From: Roseovarius sp. Pro17
GTDB lineage: Bacteria > Pseudomonadota > Alphaproteobacteria > Rhodobacterales > Rhodobacteraceae
Length of the DNA: 64,000 bases
Direction: 5' to 3'
Assembly (NCBI RefSeq): GCF_035599575.1
Contig: NZ_CP141179.1
Location: 372,001 to 436,000 of the forward strand
Numbering within the stretch: the first letter of the stretch is position 1; each line of letters starts with the position of its first letter. Below, piece by piece: positions 28,945 to 38,067 of the stretch. The position numbers and the translations under genes are program-made. The notes under the pieces were generated by a model, which saw only the letters and a list, made by a program, of their open reading frames with translations, ran no database searches and had not been told where the DNA came from.

Positions 28945-29642
28945 GCAGCAGCACCCGGATCGACGGCATTATCTTTGACAAAGACGGCACGCTCTTTGAT
29001 TTTCACACCACGTGGGCCGATTGGACCCGCACCCTGCTGGGCCATCTGTCCGAGCGCCACGGAGCGGACCCCGAGGCGCTGGCGCGTGCAATCCAGTTCG
29101 ATCTGGCCGAATGTCGATTTCTGCCGACCAGCCCGATGATCGGCGCAACCAGCCGCGAAGGGGCCGAGACACTCGCCGTCGCGATACCCGGTTCTGATGC
29201 GGATGAAATCGAGGAATACATCAAGATCACATCAGCCCAGGCACCCTTGCAGCCCGCTGTGCCGCTGGATCCATTCCTGACCGATTTGTCCGCGCGCGGC
29301 CTCAAGATCGGGCTGGTCACGAACGATACCGATCACGGCGCGCGTGCGCATCTGACCAGTGCCGGAGTGCTTGATCATTTCGATTTCGTCGCCGGATACG
29401 ATACAGGCCACGGGTTCAAGCCGGCGGCAGGTCCGCTGCTGGCCTTCGCGCGGCAAACGGGTCTTGATCCGACGCGCTGCGTCATGGTGGGCGACAGTAC
29501 GCATGATCTGAAGGCCGGTCGCGCGGCCAAGATGCTGACGCTGGGCGTCCTGACCGGCATCGCCGAGACGGCCGAACTGGCACCGCTGGCCGATGACGTG
29601 CTGCCCGATATCGGCCATATCCCGGCCTGGCTGGACCGGTGA
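28941..29642 (+). CDS. gph: HAD phosphatase, phosphoglycolate phosphatase-like
   Basis: A 233-residue haloacid dehalogenase-superfamily hydrolase. Motif I is FDKDGTLFDF (nucleophile and acid Asp), motif II is in KIGLVTNDTDHG, and motif III is VMVGDSTHDLKAGRAAK. A helical cap sits after motif I. Closest by pattern to Gph, which removes phosphate from 2-phosphoglycolate, though this group has broad specificity. It is chained by ATGA to DUF3572 and by GTGA to the following DMT transporter. Confidence 0.8.
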   Translation: MSSSTRIDGIIFDKDGTLFDFHTTWADWTRTLLGHLSERHGADPEALARAIQFDLAECRFLPTSPMIGATSREGAETLAVAIPGSDADEIEEYIKITSAQAPLQPAVPLDPFLTDLSARGLKIGLVTNDTDHGARAHLTSAGVLDHFDFVAGYDTGHGFKPAAGPLLAFARQTGLDPTRCVMVGDSTHDLKAGRAAKMLTLGVLTGIAETAELAPLADDVLPDIGHIPAWLDR

Positions 29643-30547
29643 CGCGGCATCCGGCCTTTGGCTTGATGCTGGCGACCTTCGGCGCGCTGGTGCTGACGCC
29701 GGATGCGATGTTTTTACGGCTGTCGCAGATGTCTGGCCCGCAAATGCTGGGCTGGCGGGGCCTCTTTATGGGGACGTCGCTGATCGTGATCTGGCTGCTG
29801 ACCAGTCGTACGCGGCGGGGTGATCTGACCTTGCTGGCCAGCGGGGCGGGAATCGCCATTGTCGTGTGCCAATTCTTCAACTCGTCGCTGTTTGCTCTGG
29901 GGATTGCGGCGGCGCCGGTGGCGATCGTCCTTTTCGGTGTAGCAACAACGCCGATCTGGGCGGCGCTATTCGCTTGGGCGCTGCTAGGTGAGCGGACGGC
30001 ACGGGCGACGTGGATTACCATCGCAGTCGTCGCAGTGGGCATCGGCATCGCGGTGCTGGGCGGGGGCGAGGCAGCGGCAGAGCCACGCATCGCCCTGTTG
30101 GGCGCGCTGGCGGGCCTTGGCGTGGCAATGATGCTGGCATTGAACTTTGTCGTACTGCGCGCGCGCCCCAGCCTGCCCATCCCTTTGTTAATCGGGGTCG
30201 GTGCGCTGTTTGCCGGGGCGGCAGGCGTGACGGCGACGGGCCCCGCGCAGATGACGGACGGCAATGTCTGGGCCATCGCGATCACCGGCTGCATCGTTCT
30301 GCCGGTGTCGTTCCTGTCGCTGTCCATCGCATCGCGCCACACGGCGGCGGCGAATGTAAGCCTGTTGCTGCTGCTCGAAACGGTTCTCGGCCCCGCGTGG
30401 GTCTGGCTGGCGCTGGGCGAGGCGCTGACCCCTCGGATGTTGTTGGGTGGCACGATAGTAGTGGGGGCGATCGCGCTCTATCTGATGCACGCAAGGCGCA
30501 AGGTGCAGCGTAGAAATGCAAAAGCGACAAACCTTGCCGCAAAGTGA
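29639..30547 (+). CDS. DMT-superfamily (EamA) transporter
   Basis: A 302-residue inner-membrane carrier with ten apparent helices and two EamA repeats. The GTG at 29639 overlaps the gph stop (GTGA), and translation there starts within the usual distance of the first helix (FGLMLATFGALVLTPDAMF). It ends with a basic tail (RRKVQRRNAKATN), placing the C-terminus in the cytoplasm by the positive-inside rule. Likely a metabolite exporter; substrate unknown. It closes a DUF3572-gph-DMT unit. Confidence 0.85.
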   Translation: MTRHPAFGLMLATFGALVLTPDAMFLRLSQMSGPQMLGWRGLFMGTSLIVIWLLTSRTRRGDLTLLASGAGIAIVVCQFFNSSLFALGIAAAPVAIVLFGVATTPIWAALFAWALLGERTARATWITIAVVAVGIGIAVLGGGEAAAEPRIALLGALAGLGVAMMLALNFVVLRARPSLPIPLLIGVGALFAGAAGVTATGPAQMTDGNVWAIAITGCIVLPVSFLSLSIASRHTAAANVSLLLLLETVLGPAWVWLALGEALTPRMLLGGTIVVGAIALYLMHARRKVQRRNAKATNLAAK

Positions 30548-30605
30548 ATACATCTGAAGTCAGCGCCGTGGTTCGATAGGCCTACCAGACGCGGAGGGCT
30601 GCCGG

Positions 30606-32168
30606 ATGAGCGAAGAACTGAAGCGCCGCAAGCGCACCGGGGGGCGCGCGGGAAATGCCGACCGCCGCGGCAGCGCGGTGATCGAGCAGATGCCGTGGAA
30701 TCCGCCGATCAATATCGACCGCCCAACTGAGCCGCTGGATGATGCAGGCGTCGCCGCCATTCATGACGGAGCGATGCGAATTCTGGAAGAGATCGGGATC
30801 GAGATCCTGAACCCGGAGGCGCTCGAGATTTTCCGCGCGTCCACCGGTTGCACTATTTCAGGCACGAACCTGCGCATGGGCCGCGACTTTGTGATGGAAG
30901 AGGTGGCCAAGTCCCCCGCAGAGTGGACCATGACACCGCGCAATCCTGATCGCCAGATTACCATGGGTGGGCGGCACCTGAATTTTGGCAACGTGTCGTC
31001 GCCGCCCAGCTATTGGGACATGAAACTGGGCCGAAAGGTGACAGGCACGCGCGAAATGTGCGCCGATCTGCTAAAACTCAGCCAGTATTTCAACTGCATT
31101 CACTTCGTCGGCGGCTACCCGGTCGAGCCGCAGGATATCCACGCATCGGTGCGCCATCTCGATGTGCTTTATGACAAGCTGACGCTGACCGACAAGGTCG
31201 CTCATGCCTACAGCCTCGGCAAAGAGCGCGTCGAGGACGTGATGGAGATGGTGCGCATCGCAGGCGGACTGAGCCATGCGGAGTTTGACGCGACCCCGCG
31301 CATGTTCACCAACATCAATTCGACCTCGCCGCTAAAGCACGATCATCCGATGCTGGACGGCTGGATGCGCCTTGCGCGGCGCGGGCAGGGGCTGGTGGTG
31401 ACGCCGTTTACGCTGGCGGGGGCCATGGCGCCGGTCACGATGGCGGGCGCGGTCGCGCAATCGGTGGCCGAGGCGCTGGTGGCAGTCGTGCTGGCGCAGC
31501 TTGTGCGCCCCGGAGCGCCCTGCGCTATCGGCACGTTCACCTCGAATGTCGATATGAAATCCGGCGCGCCCGCTTTCGGCACACCAGAATACATGCGCGC
31601 GACCCAGATGACCGGACAACTGGCGCGGCTCTACAAGCTGCCGATGCGCGCCAGTGGCGTTTGCGCCGCGAATGTGCCGGATGCGCAGGCCACGTGGGAG
31701 ACGTCGAACAGCCTCTGGTCGGCCGTCCAGTCGGGCGCGCATATGGTTTACCACGCAGCGGGCTGGCTGGAGGGCGGGCTGATCGCGTGCCCCGAAAAGC
31801 TGGTCATGGATTGCGAGATCCTGCAACATATCCAGCGCTACATGGACCCTGTGTTGACAGCCACTGGCCCGGACGAGATCGCGATCGACGCTATCGCCGA
31901 GGTGGGCGATCAGGGCCATTTCTTTGGCATCCAGCACACGCAGGATCGCTATACGACCGCGTTCTATCAGCCGTTCCTCAGCGATTGGCGCAACTTTGAG
32001 GCGTGGGAAGCAGCGGGCGGCGTCTGGACCGCGCAGCGCGCACACCAAATGGTGCAGGATATCCTCGCCAGCTTTGAGCCGCCCCCGATGGAGGATTCCA
32101 TCCGCGAGGAACTGGCCGACTTCGTCGCTCGCCGCAAATCCGAAGGCGGCGCGCCTACCGACTATTGA
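30606..32168 (+). CDS. Trimethylamine methyltransferase (MttB) family protein
   Basis: A 520-residue TIM-barrel methyltransferase of the MttB superfamily, which moves a methyl group from a quaternary or tertiary amine to a corrinoid protein. The reading frame has no internal TAG, so it is the non-pyrrolysine form, like glycine betaine or proline betaine methyltransferases. Segments include NRDFVMEEVAKSPAEW-like RDFVMEEVAKSPAEW, TSPLKHDHPMLDGWM and YHAAGWLEGGLIACPEKLVMD. No corrinoid protein gene (MttC type) or RamA-like activator is beside it. Behind GGAGGG at proper spacing. A betaine is the most likely substrate class, but this is inference. Confidence 0.85.
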   Translation: MSEELKRRKRTGGRAGNADRRGSAVIEQMPWNPPINIDRPTEPLDDAGVAAIHDGAMRILEEIGIEILNPEALEIFRASTGCTISGTNLRMGRDFVMEEVAKSPAEWTMTPRNPDRQITMGGRHLNFGNVSSPPSYWDMKLGRKVTGTREMCADLLKLSQYFNCIHFVGGYPVEPQDIHASVRHLDVLYDKLTLTDKVAHAYSLGKERVEDVMEMVRIAGGLSHAEFDATPRMFTNINSTSPLKHDHPMLDGWMRLARRGQGLVVTPFTLAGAMAPVTMAGAVAQSVAEALVAVVLAQLVRPGAPCAIGTFTSNVDMKSGAPAFGTPEYMRATQMTGQLARLYKLPMRASGVCAANVPDAQATWETSNSLWSAVQSGAHMVYHAAGWLEGGLIACPEKLVMDCEILQHIQRYMDPVLTATGPDEIAIDAIAEVGDQGHFFGIQHTQDRYTTAFYQPFLSDWRNFEAWEAAGGVWTAQRAHQMVQDILASFEPPPMEDSIREELADFVARRKSEGGAPTDY

Positions 32169-32189
32169 GCGCCGCCAGGAGGTGCGACA

Positions 32190-32927
32190 TCAGACATTCC
32201 TGTCCAGCGTCGCGCGGCAGGCGCGATCGACCCCGGCGTGCAGCAGGACGGCAAAGACCGCCAGCACGATCAGGGCGGCGAACATGAGGTCTGTCTTGGC
32301 CCGGCCACTGGCGAGCAGCATGAGATAGCCGAGGCCCTTGGACGCCCCGACCCATTCGCCGATTATCGCGCCGATGGGCGCATAGACCGCCGCCAACCTC
32401 AGCCCCGAGGCAAAGCCGGGCAGGGCGGCGGGTATACGAATATGGCGCATGATCCGGGCCGGGCTGGCACTCATAAGGCGGGCCATGTCGATCCATGCCT
32501 GCGGTGTGCGCATGAGCGCGTCAAAAAATGCCGACGTCACCGGAAAGTAGATCACCAGAAGCGTCATAACCACTTTGGACCCGATGCCATAGCCGAACCA
32601 TAGCGTCAGGATCGGGGCGAGGGCGAATACCGGCACCGCTTGGCTAAAGATCAACATGGGCCGCACGAGGTTGCGCGCGATGGGTGAGGCGGCAAGCGCG
32701 ATGGCCGTCAGGCCGCCGAGGATTGCGCCAAGGGCGAGGCCGGCCAGCACCTCGATCCCGGTGATCATCGTGTGGTGCGCGATCAGCGCGCGGCTGGTCC
32801 AGAGGGTTTCGGCCACCAGTGCGGGACCGGGCAGGATGAAACGCGGCACACCGGTAAGCAGGACAAGCGCCTGCCATGCTGCGAGGGCGACGAGGGTTGA
32901 GGCGATGACGCTTGCAGTGCGTTTCAT
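32190..32927 (-). CDS. thiX: HMP/thiamine-precursor ABC transporter permease
   Basis: Inner-membrane permease of the ABC importer for aminopyrimidine precursors of thiamine. The 245-residue protein has about six membrane helices and the BPD coupling loop in GLRLAAVYAPIGAIIGEWVGASKGLGYLM (EAA-type loop near residues 175-203). It is last in the thiY-tenA-thiZ-thiX operon and overlaps thiZ by 4 nt. It ends 22 bp from the convergent MttB gene. Confidence 0.9.
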   Translation of the reverse strand: MKRTASVIASTLVALAAWQALVLLTGVPRFILPGPALVAETLWTSRALIAHHTMITGIEVLAGLALGAILGGLTAIALAASPIARNLVRPMLIFSQAVPVFALAPILTLWFGYGIGSKVVMTLLVIYFPVTSAFFDALMRTPQAWIDMARLMSASPARIMRHIRIPAALPGFASGLRLAAVYAPIGAIIGEWVGASKGLGYLMLLASGRAKTDLMFAALIVLAVFAVLLHAGVDRACRATLDRNV

Positions 32928-33646
32928 GGCTCACCTCGCAATGTGGCCAGCAGGGCGCCTTGGGTTTCCAGCGTTTTTGTGTCGTCGACCGCGCGGGGGG
33001 CGGCGCCCGGTGGGGCGGGCCACATGCGCAGGCCGCTTTCGCTGAGGATGAGGATAGCGTCGCCGAGGCGGGCCGCTTCTGCCGGGTCATGGGTGACCAT
33101 CAGCACGGTGTGATCTGCCAGCAGCTTTGCCGTCAGGTCCTGCACCTGCGCGCGGGTGCGCGCGTCAAGCGCCGAGAACGGCTCGTCCAGCAAGACGACG
33201 GGACGGTCCTCCATCAGGACGCGCGCCAGCGCCGCGCGTTGGCGTTGGCCGCCCGATAATTGGCCGGGGCGTTTGGCGGCGTGATCGCTGAGGCCGACCT
33301 CGGCCAATAGCTCTGCGGCACGTTTCGGTTGGGGTTGGGCCGCGCGCAGGCGTGCGCCGAGCATCACGTTGTCGAGGACGCTGAGCCATGGCAGCAGCAG
33401 GTCGCTCTGGGCCATAAGCGCCACGCGGCCCTTGAACGGCGCGCCGTCGCTGGCGGTCAAGGTGCCGGTCAGCGTGGCCTCATCCGCGATGCCTGCGATT
33501 AGGCGCAGCAGGGTCGTTTTGCCCACACCCGATGGCCCCAGAAGGCAGGTCCAGCTGCCGGGCGCAACCTCCAGCGCGATTTGCGGCACGAGGGGCGCAT
33601 CGCCGACGGCGACATGCCCATGCAGGGAGATGCCCGGGGCGTTCAT
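32924..33646 (-). CDS. thiZ: HMP/thiamine-precursor ABC transporter ATPase
   Basis: ATP-hydrolysing subunit of the importer, 240 residues. It carries Walker A GPSGVGKTTLL near residue 40, the signature LSGGQRQRAALARVL, Walker B VVLLDEPFSALD and the switch His in VTHDPAEA. The ATG at 33646 was chosen because it overlaps tenA's stop by 4 nt and starts at the first strand; 90 upstream codons are open but belong antisense-like to tenA. It pairs with ThiX and ThiY. Confidence 0.92.
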   Translation of the reverse strand: MNAPGISLHGHVAVGDAPLVPQIALEVAPGSWTCLLGPSGVGKTTLLRLIAGIADEATLTGTLTASDGAPFKGRVALMAQSDLLLPWLSVLDNVMLGARLRAAQPQPKRAAELLAEVGLSDHAAKRPGQLSGGQRQRAALARVLMEDRPVVLLDEPFSALDARTRAQVQDLTAKLLADHTVLMVTHDPAEAARLGDAILILSESGLRMWPAPPGAAPRAVDDTKTLETQGALLATLRGEP

Positions 33647-34326
33647 CCCGACAGGCCCATGTCCCAAAAGCCGACCTCGAGGCGCACCGCGGCAGCAAAG
33701 CGTTGCGACAGGGTGGCCCAGCGGGGCGTCTGCTGCGGCGATGGCCCGACGCGGCGCGCGATGGCACCATCGAGCAGCGCACCGACCTCGTGGCAAACCT
33801 GCTGGTTGCCTTGTCCGGCGTAGGTGTCGATCCAGTCGGCATAGGGCGCATTCTTTTGCGCGCCGTTTCGCGCGGCGGCGAGGCGCAGGCCGATCTCGCC
33901 ATAACCCATGACGCAAGGCGCAAGCGCGGCGAGCAAGTCCAGAAAATCACCGGAATGGCCCGCATCCAGCACATAGCGCGTGTAGGCGATGTTTTGCGGC
34001 AGTTCGGGCGCGGCAAAGAGCGTGGCTTCGTCCACACCCTCATTCGCGCAAGTGGCGACATGCAGCGCGATTTCGTCGTTCAGCAACGCATCCAACGTGC
34101 GCGCGGCAAAGCGCATTTCGTCAACCGTCTCGGCCTTGGTCACCGCCAGCGCCCATGCGCGCGAGAAGTGGATGAGAAACACGTAATCCTGCACCAAATA
34201 GCGCAGATATGCCTCGCGCGGCAGGGTGCCGTCCCTCAACCCTTCGACAAAGGGATGATGCGTATAAGCGTGCCATAATTCGGCTGCCTCAGCGCGCCAC
34301 GCGGTGAACGTCGTGCCATACATCAA
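33643..34326 (-). CDS. tenA: TenA thiaminase II / aminopyrimidine aminohydrolase
   Basis: Hydrolyses aminomethyl-pyrimidine to hydroxymethyl-pyrimidine (HMP) for thiamine salvage. The 227-residue helical protein has the catalytic Cys138 in LAPCVMGYGEIG, Asp47 in VQDYVFLIHF and a C-terminal Glu in VRLEVGFWDM. It sits inside the thiY-thiZ-thiX importer operon behind a TPP riboswitch, so it acts on degraded thiamine pyrimidines brought in by the transporter. It overlaps thiY and thiZ by 4 nt each. Confidence 0.93.
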   Translation of the reverse strand: MMYGTTFTAWRAEAAELWHAYTHHPFVEGLRDGTLPREAYLRYLVQDYVFLIHFSRAWALAVTKAETVDEMRFAARTLDALLNDEIALHVATCANEGVDEATLFAAPELPQNIAYTRYVLDAGHSGDFLDLLAALAPCVMGYGEIGLRLAAARNGAQKNAPYADWIDTYAGQGNQQVCHEVGALLDGAIARRVGPSPQQTPRWATLSQRFAAAVRLEVGFWDMGLSG

Positions 34327-35258
34327 CGGGCGCCCGGATCGACAGCTAGTTGCGAAACAGGGCGCGTGCCCTCAATCAGACCTGCCTCGCTCAGGAATGC
34401 CTCGAAATCGGAATAGCGGGCCACATCGACCGCGGCGGGGCGCAGGGCAAAGCGGGGGATCGTGTCGACCCATGCGCGCGAATTCAGCTCATCATCCAGC
34501 TCGGATGAGGTGGATTTGAAGATATCCCAGCTCTCCTCGGGGTGGTTGACGATATATTGCGTGGCCAGTTCCGTCGCGCGCAGGAATCGCGCGATGACAG
34601 CGAGATCCATTGTGTCTGGATTGGCGACATAGATCAGCTCGTCATAGGGCGGCACACCTTCCTCTTCGATGAAAAAGCAATTGCCGGGCACGCCCTCGAT
34701 CTCCATCTGGTTCAGCTCGAAATTGCGGTAGGCGCCGATGACGGCATCGACCTGCCCCGACATGACCGCTGGACCCAGCGACCAGTTGACGTTGATTAAC
34801 TCAACATCCGAAAGCGCAATGCCGTGGTTGCCGAGGACGGCGCTCAGCAGGGCCTCTTGGACGCCGGCAACGGAATAGCCGATCTTGGCCCCTTTGAGGT
34901 CCTCGATCTTTTTGATGGGGCCGTCTGCGAGCGTTAGAAGGCAGTCCAGCGGGCTGGCGATCAGCGTGCCGACACGGATCAGCGGCAGACCTTCGGCGAC
35001 CTGCAGATGCAGTTGCGGCTGATACGAGAGGCCGAGGTCAGCCTGCCCGGCCGCGACCATCTTGGGCGGAGACGAGGCATCGGCTGGCGCGATGACCTCG
35101 ACTGCGAGGCCTGCATCGGTGAAATATCCGCGCTCCTGCGCGACGATGATGGGGCCGTGATTGGGGTTCACGAACCAGTCCAGAACAACGGTCAGCTTGT
35201 CCTCGGCGAGGGCGGGCGTGGCGGCAAAAAGGGCGGCAGCGAGGGCGAGGGCTTTCAT
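34323..35258 (-). CDS. thiY: HMP/thiamine-precursor binding protein
   Basis: Periplasmic receptor of the aminopyrimidine importer. The 311-residue protein starts with a signal peptide MKALALAAALFAATPALAED (cut near residue 18) and the mature LTVVLDWFVNPNHGPIIVAQ block typical of the ThiY/NMT1 family; the DLGLSYQ and IGAYRNFELNQMEIEG segments also fit. The start has GGAG at 9 nt upstream. It is the first gene of the operon and its leader contains the TPP riboswitch at 35420-35509. Ligand is formylaminopyrimidine or HMP by analogy. Confidence 0.93.
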   Translation of the reverse strand: MKALALAAALFAATPALAEDKLTVVLDWFVNPNHGPIIVAQERGYFTDAGLAVEVIAPADASSPPKMVAAGQADLGLSYQPQLHLQVAEGLPLIRVGTLIASPLDCLLTLADGPIKKIEDLKGAKIGYSVAGVQEALLSAVLGNHGIALSDVELINVNWSLGPAVMSGQVDAVIGAYRNFELNQMEIEGVPGNCFFIEEEGVPPYDELIYVANPDTMDLAVIARFLRATELATQYIVNHPEESWDIFKSTSSELDDELNSRAWVDTIPRFALRPAAVDVARYSDFEAFLSEAGLIEGTRPVSQLAVDPGAR

Positions 35259-35419
35259 GGCGGCTCCGGGTCGGTGCGGGCCATTTGGCGACGGGCGGGG
35301 GGATGCACAGGCCATCCGGTATCCAGCGCCCGCAACCGCGTGACCGCGTTGCAGTTGTGGCCAAGCCGGCGGGTGGATGACGGAATAGGGCGCAAGCGCA
35401 TAGTGCGCGTGTCGCAGGC

Positions 35420-35509
35420 TCCGTTCCCTCCGCCGGTATTGACCGGATCAGGTTCGATGGGTCGGCATCTGCGCCTCTCAGCCCCGAACAAACGGAGCAC
35501 CCCAACGGA
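35420..35509 (-). promoter_or_regulatory. TPP (THI) riboswitch
   Basis: On the reverse strand the thi-box elements appear in order: GGGGTGCTCC, then GGGGCTGAGAGG, then CGAACCTGATCCGG, then TAATACCGGCGGAGGGAACGGA-type sequence (here CAATACCGGCGGAGGGAAC). P1 is formed by TCCGTT (35504-35509) and AACGGA (35420-35425). CTGAGA and AACCTGAT are the pyrimidine- and pyrophosphate-sensing cores. It controls the thiY operon 160 nt downstream, turning it off when TPP is plentiful. Confidence 0.95.
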
Positions 35510-35652
35510 TGGCGCGACCGTAGCGGCGCCAGCGCGCGGTTGCAAGCGCCCTCTGGGGCGATCTGCGGGGCTGTCATGGCGTGCCGAATGGTCGCGATTT
35601 AACTATGTGACGAAACGCATTAGGGTGCGCGAAACAGACGGAGCCTTGCCGC

Positions 35653-37416
35653 ATGATCCCCCAAACTCAAACCACCCAGTCGCAGACCACTGCAACACGC
35701 CTTTCCTATGCCCTGATCGGCGCCATTGCGGGCCTTTGCGCTTGGGCACTGATCGAGATCGTTGCGGACGTGATCGACAATGCGCGCATCGTGCTTTTGC
35801 TGGTGTCGTCGGGCCTCGGGTTCTTTGGCGTGTTGCTGGGCCTTCTGGGACCGGTGCGGCTGGTGCCTGCGGCGGCGGCGGCGCTGGGCATGGCGGTTCC
35901 GGCGGCGGCGCTACTGCTCTGGGCCAGCTTTCGCTATTCGGATGTTGAGGGTTTCCTCGGGCGGGGCTACGCGCTGGCCGCGTTTATATATCTATTGTCG
36001 ATATCGGTGCCCTTCGTGGTGGCCGGGCTACAGCGGCATGGAGGCTGGCGGCACTACGGCCTGCTCTTTGACGCCGCATGGGAGCTGGTGGTGCGTACGG
36101 CGGCAGCGTGGTTGTTCGTCGGAGTGGTCTGGACAGTGCTCTTTTTGTCGGACGCACTTTTGGGGCTGGTCGGGCTAAATATCATCCAAGACCTGATCGA
36201 CATCGAGCCGGTGCCCTACCTCGTCAGCGGCCTCGCGCTGGGCCTCGGCCTTGCTATTGTGCATGAGCTGCGCGACTACGTCTCGCCCTTTCTGGTAATC
36301 CAACTCTTGCGCGTTCTGCTGCCTGCGCTGCTGATTGTGCTGGCCGTGTTCGTGGCCGCGCTGCCCTTTCGCGGGCTGGGCAACCTCTTTGGCCAGTTGT
36401 CGGCGGCTGCTACGCTGATGGCGGTGACGGTGGCGGGGATCACGCTGGTAACGACGGCCATTCACCGCGACGATCCGTTGTCTGTGCAAGGCCCGGTGAT
36501 GCGCATCTCTGCCCAGGTGCTCAGCGTGATGCTGCCAGTCCCGGCGGTGCTGGCGCTGTGGGCGGTATGGCTGCGGGTGGATCAATACGGGCTGACGCCC
36601 GATCGCGTCGCGGCGCTGGTCGCTGCGGGTGTCGTCTCGATCTATGCGGTGGCCTATGCGGGCGCGGTTCTGCGCCGCCGGGCGTGGCGTGCCGAGCAGC
36701 GCCGTGTCAACCGCCGCATGGCGCTGCTGACGCTGGTTATCGCAGCCGCGTGGCTGACGCCATTGCTGAACGCCGAGCGGTTATCGACCTCTAGCCAACT
36801 CGCGCGCGCAACGGAAGGGGTGCTGCCTGAAAAACTGGCGCTGTGGGAGATGGCGCATGACTGGGGCAAGGCGGGCCAACGCGGCCTTAGTCGACTGGAG
36901 GCGCGCGCGCAGGATGATACGGATTTGCTGACGCTGATCAACAAGGCGCGCCGCACCGAGGTGAGATGGGACTACCAAAGCCCAACTGGCGACGCTGCTA
37001 TCTCGCCGCTTGCTGGCATCGTGCCCCTACGCCCCGAAGGGCGCAGCCTGCCGCCCGGCGCACTGGACGCGCTCGACGGTTACGACCGGGTCTCGATCCA
37101 TGAAGCCTGCAATCGACGCGCGCCGGGCGGACATCCCGGCTGTGTGATGGTCATCGCCCCGTTCGAGCCGCAAGACGGCGCCGAGCAAGTGCTTGGGTTT
37201 TTCATAACGGCCGGGAGCGGCGTGCGCATCGCCTCGTACGCATTGCAAGACGGCGTGTTGATAAGCGAAGGAAGCGCGCGAGACCTTGCTTCGGGCAACT
37301 ACCCCTCTGCCGAGCCTCAGATCGTGACCGATATTCTCGAGGGCCGCTTTCGTATAGTGCCTGCGCCGCGAAGCGTGCTGGATGTCGGAGGCATGCAACT
37401 GTTTCCTCAAAAATAG
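35653..37416 (+). CDS. DUF4153 membrane protein
   Basis: A 587-residue membrane protein with about ten to twelve helices in the first 370 residues and a soluble C-terminal part. Segments such as ALIGAIAGLCAWALIEI, RHYGLLFDAAWELVVRTAAAWLFVG, and RVNRRMALLTLVIAAAWLTPLLN match DUF4153 proteins. The C-terminal part after residue 400 (ARATEGVLPEKLALWEMAHDWGKAG) is soluble and probably periplasmic. Function unknown. It lies just before the H-NOX gene on the same strand (64 bp), so a shared transcript is possible. Confidence 0.8.
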   Translation: MIPQTQTTQSQTTATRLSYALIGAIAGLCAWALIEIVADVIDNARIVLLLVSSGLGFFGVLLGLLGPVRLVPAAAAALGMAVPAAALLLWASFRYSDVEGFLGRGYALAAFIYLLSISVPFVVAGLQRHGGWRHYGLLFDAAWELVVRTAAAWLFVGVVWTVLFLSDALLGLVGLNIIQDLIDIEPVPYLVSGLALGLGLAIVHELRDYVSPFLVIQLLRVLLPALLIVLAVFVAALPFRGLGNLFGQLSAAATLMAVTVAGITLVTTAIHRDDPLSVQGPVMRISAQVLSVMLPVPAVLALWAVWLRVDQYGLTPDRVAALVAAGVVSIYAVAYAGAVLRRRAWRAEQRRVNRRMALLTLVIAAAWLTPLLNAERLSTSSQLARATEGVLPEKLALWEMAHDWGKAGQRGLSRLEARAQDDTDLLTLINKARRTEVRWDYQSPTGDAAISPLAGIVPLRPEGRSLPPGALDALDGYDRVSIHEACNRRAPGGHPGCVMVIAPFEPQDGAEQVLGFFITAGSGVRIASYALQDGVLISEGSARDLASGNYPSAEPQIVTDILEGRFRIVPAPRSVLDVGGMQLFPQK

Positions 37417-37479
37417 ACGCGTTTGCCATTTGTTAAGACCGCTCATGCATATCTGAGGGCGGATGCAGCGGAGAATGTG

Positions 37480-38067
37480 ATGCACGGGCTTATCAACCGG
37501 GCCATAGAGCGGTTCGTTCGCGATACCTACGGGCGCGACGTTTGGGGCGCCGTTATGCGCGGCGCTGGGCTGGAATTTACAGAATTCGAATCGATGCTCA
37601 GCTATGAGCCTGACGTCACGCACCATGTGCTGGACGCGCTTGCCGCCATTCTGGACAGGCCGCTGCCAGATATCCTAGAGGATATCGGCACCTATCTGGT
37701 CTCGCACCCCAAGGTCGAGGCGCTGCGCCGCCTGTTGCGGTTCGGTGGACCGACCTTTGCCGAATTCCTGCACTCTCTGGACGATCTCCCGGCGCGGGCG
37801 CGCCTTGCCGTGCCTGATCTGGACCTTCCCGAACTGGAACTGCGCGAGCATGGCGCAGATTTTTATAGTGTTAGTTGCCGGGGCGATGCGCCCGGTTTCG
37901 GTCACGTGATTGTTGGGTTGCTAAGGGCCTTGGCAGACGATTATGGCGCGCTGGCCTTGCTACAACACATGGGGATGCGCGGGGGGTGCGAGATTATTGA
38001 GGTGCGGCTGCTGTCGGCTGAACATGCCAGCGGACGCGCCTTTGAACTGGCGGCGGGGACCGGATGA
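37480..38067 (+). CDS. H-NOX (HNOB) domain protein lacking the proximal His
   Basis: A 195-residue H-NOX domain protein starting MHGLINRAIERFVRDTYG, a standard start for the family. H-NOX proteins bind heme and sense NO or O2 through a proximal His in a pattern like LDELHxRV. Here the matching place reads LDDLPARA, so Pro104 stands where His is expected; the nearest His is His98, six residues earlier (FLHSLDD). The YxSxR propionate motif is likewise imperfect, with SVSCR near 130. The stop overlaps the cyclase start (ATGA), so the pair is one unit: a sensor and its HNOBA-GGDEF partner. Heme or NO sensing by the usual chemistry is doubtful. Confidence 0.85.
   Translation: MHGLINRAIERFVRDTYGRDVWGAVMRGAGLEFTEFESMLSYEPDVTHHVLDALAAILDRPLPDILEDIGTYLVSHPKVEALRRLLRFGGPTFAEFLHSLDDLPARARLAVPDLDLPELELREHGADFYSVSCRGDAPGFGHVIVGLLRALADDYGALALLQHMGMRGGCEIIEVRLLSAEHASGRAFELAAGTG

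Noticed and set aside
30606..32168. Pyrrolysine (TAG) readthrough in the MttB homologue
   Set aside because: No in-frame TAG occurs within the 520 codons, so this is the ordinary non-pyrrolysine form.
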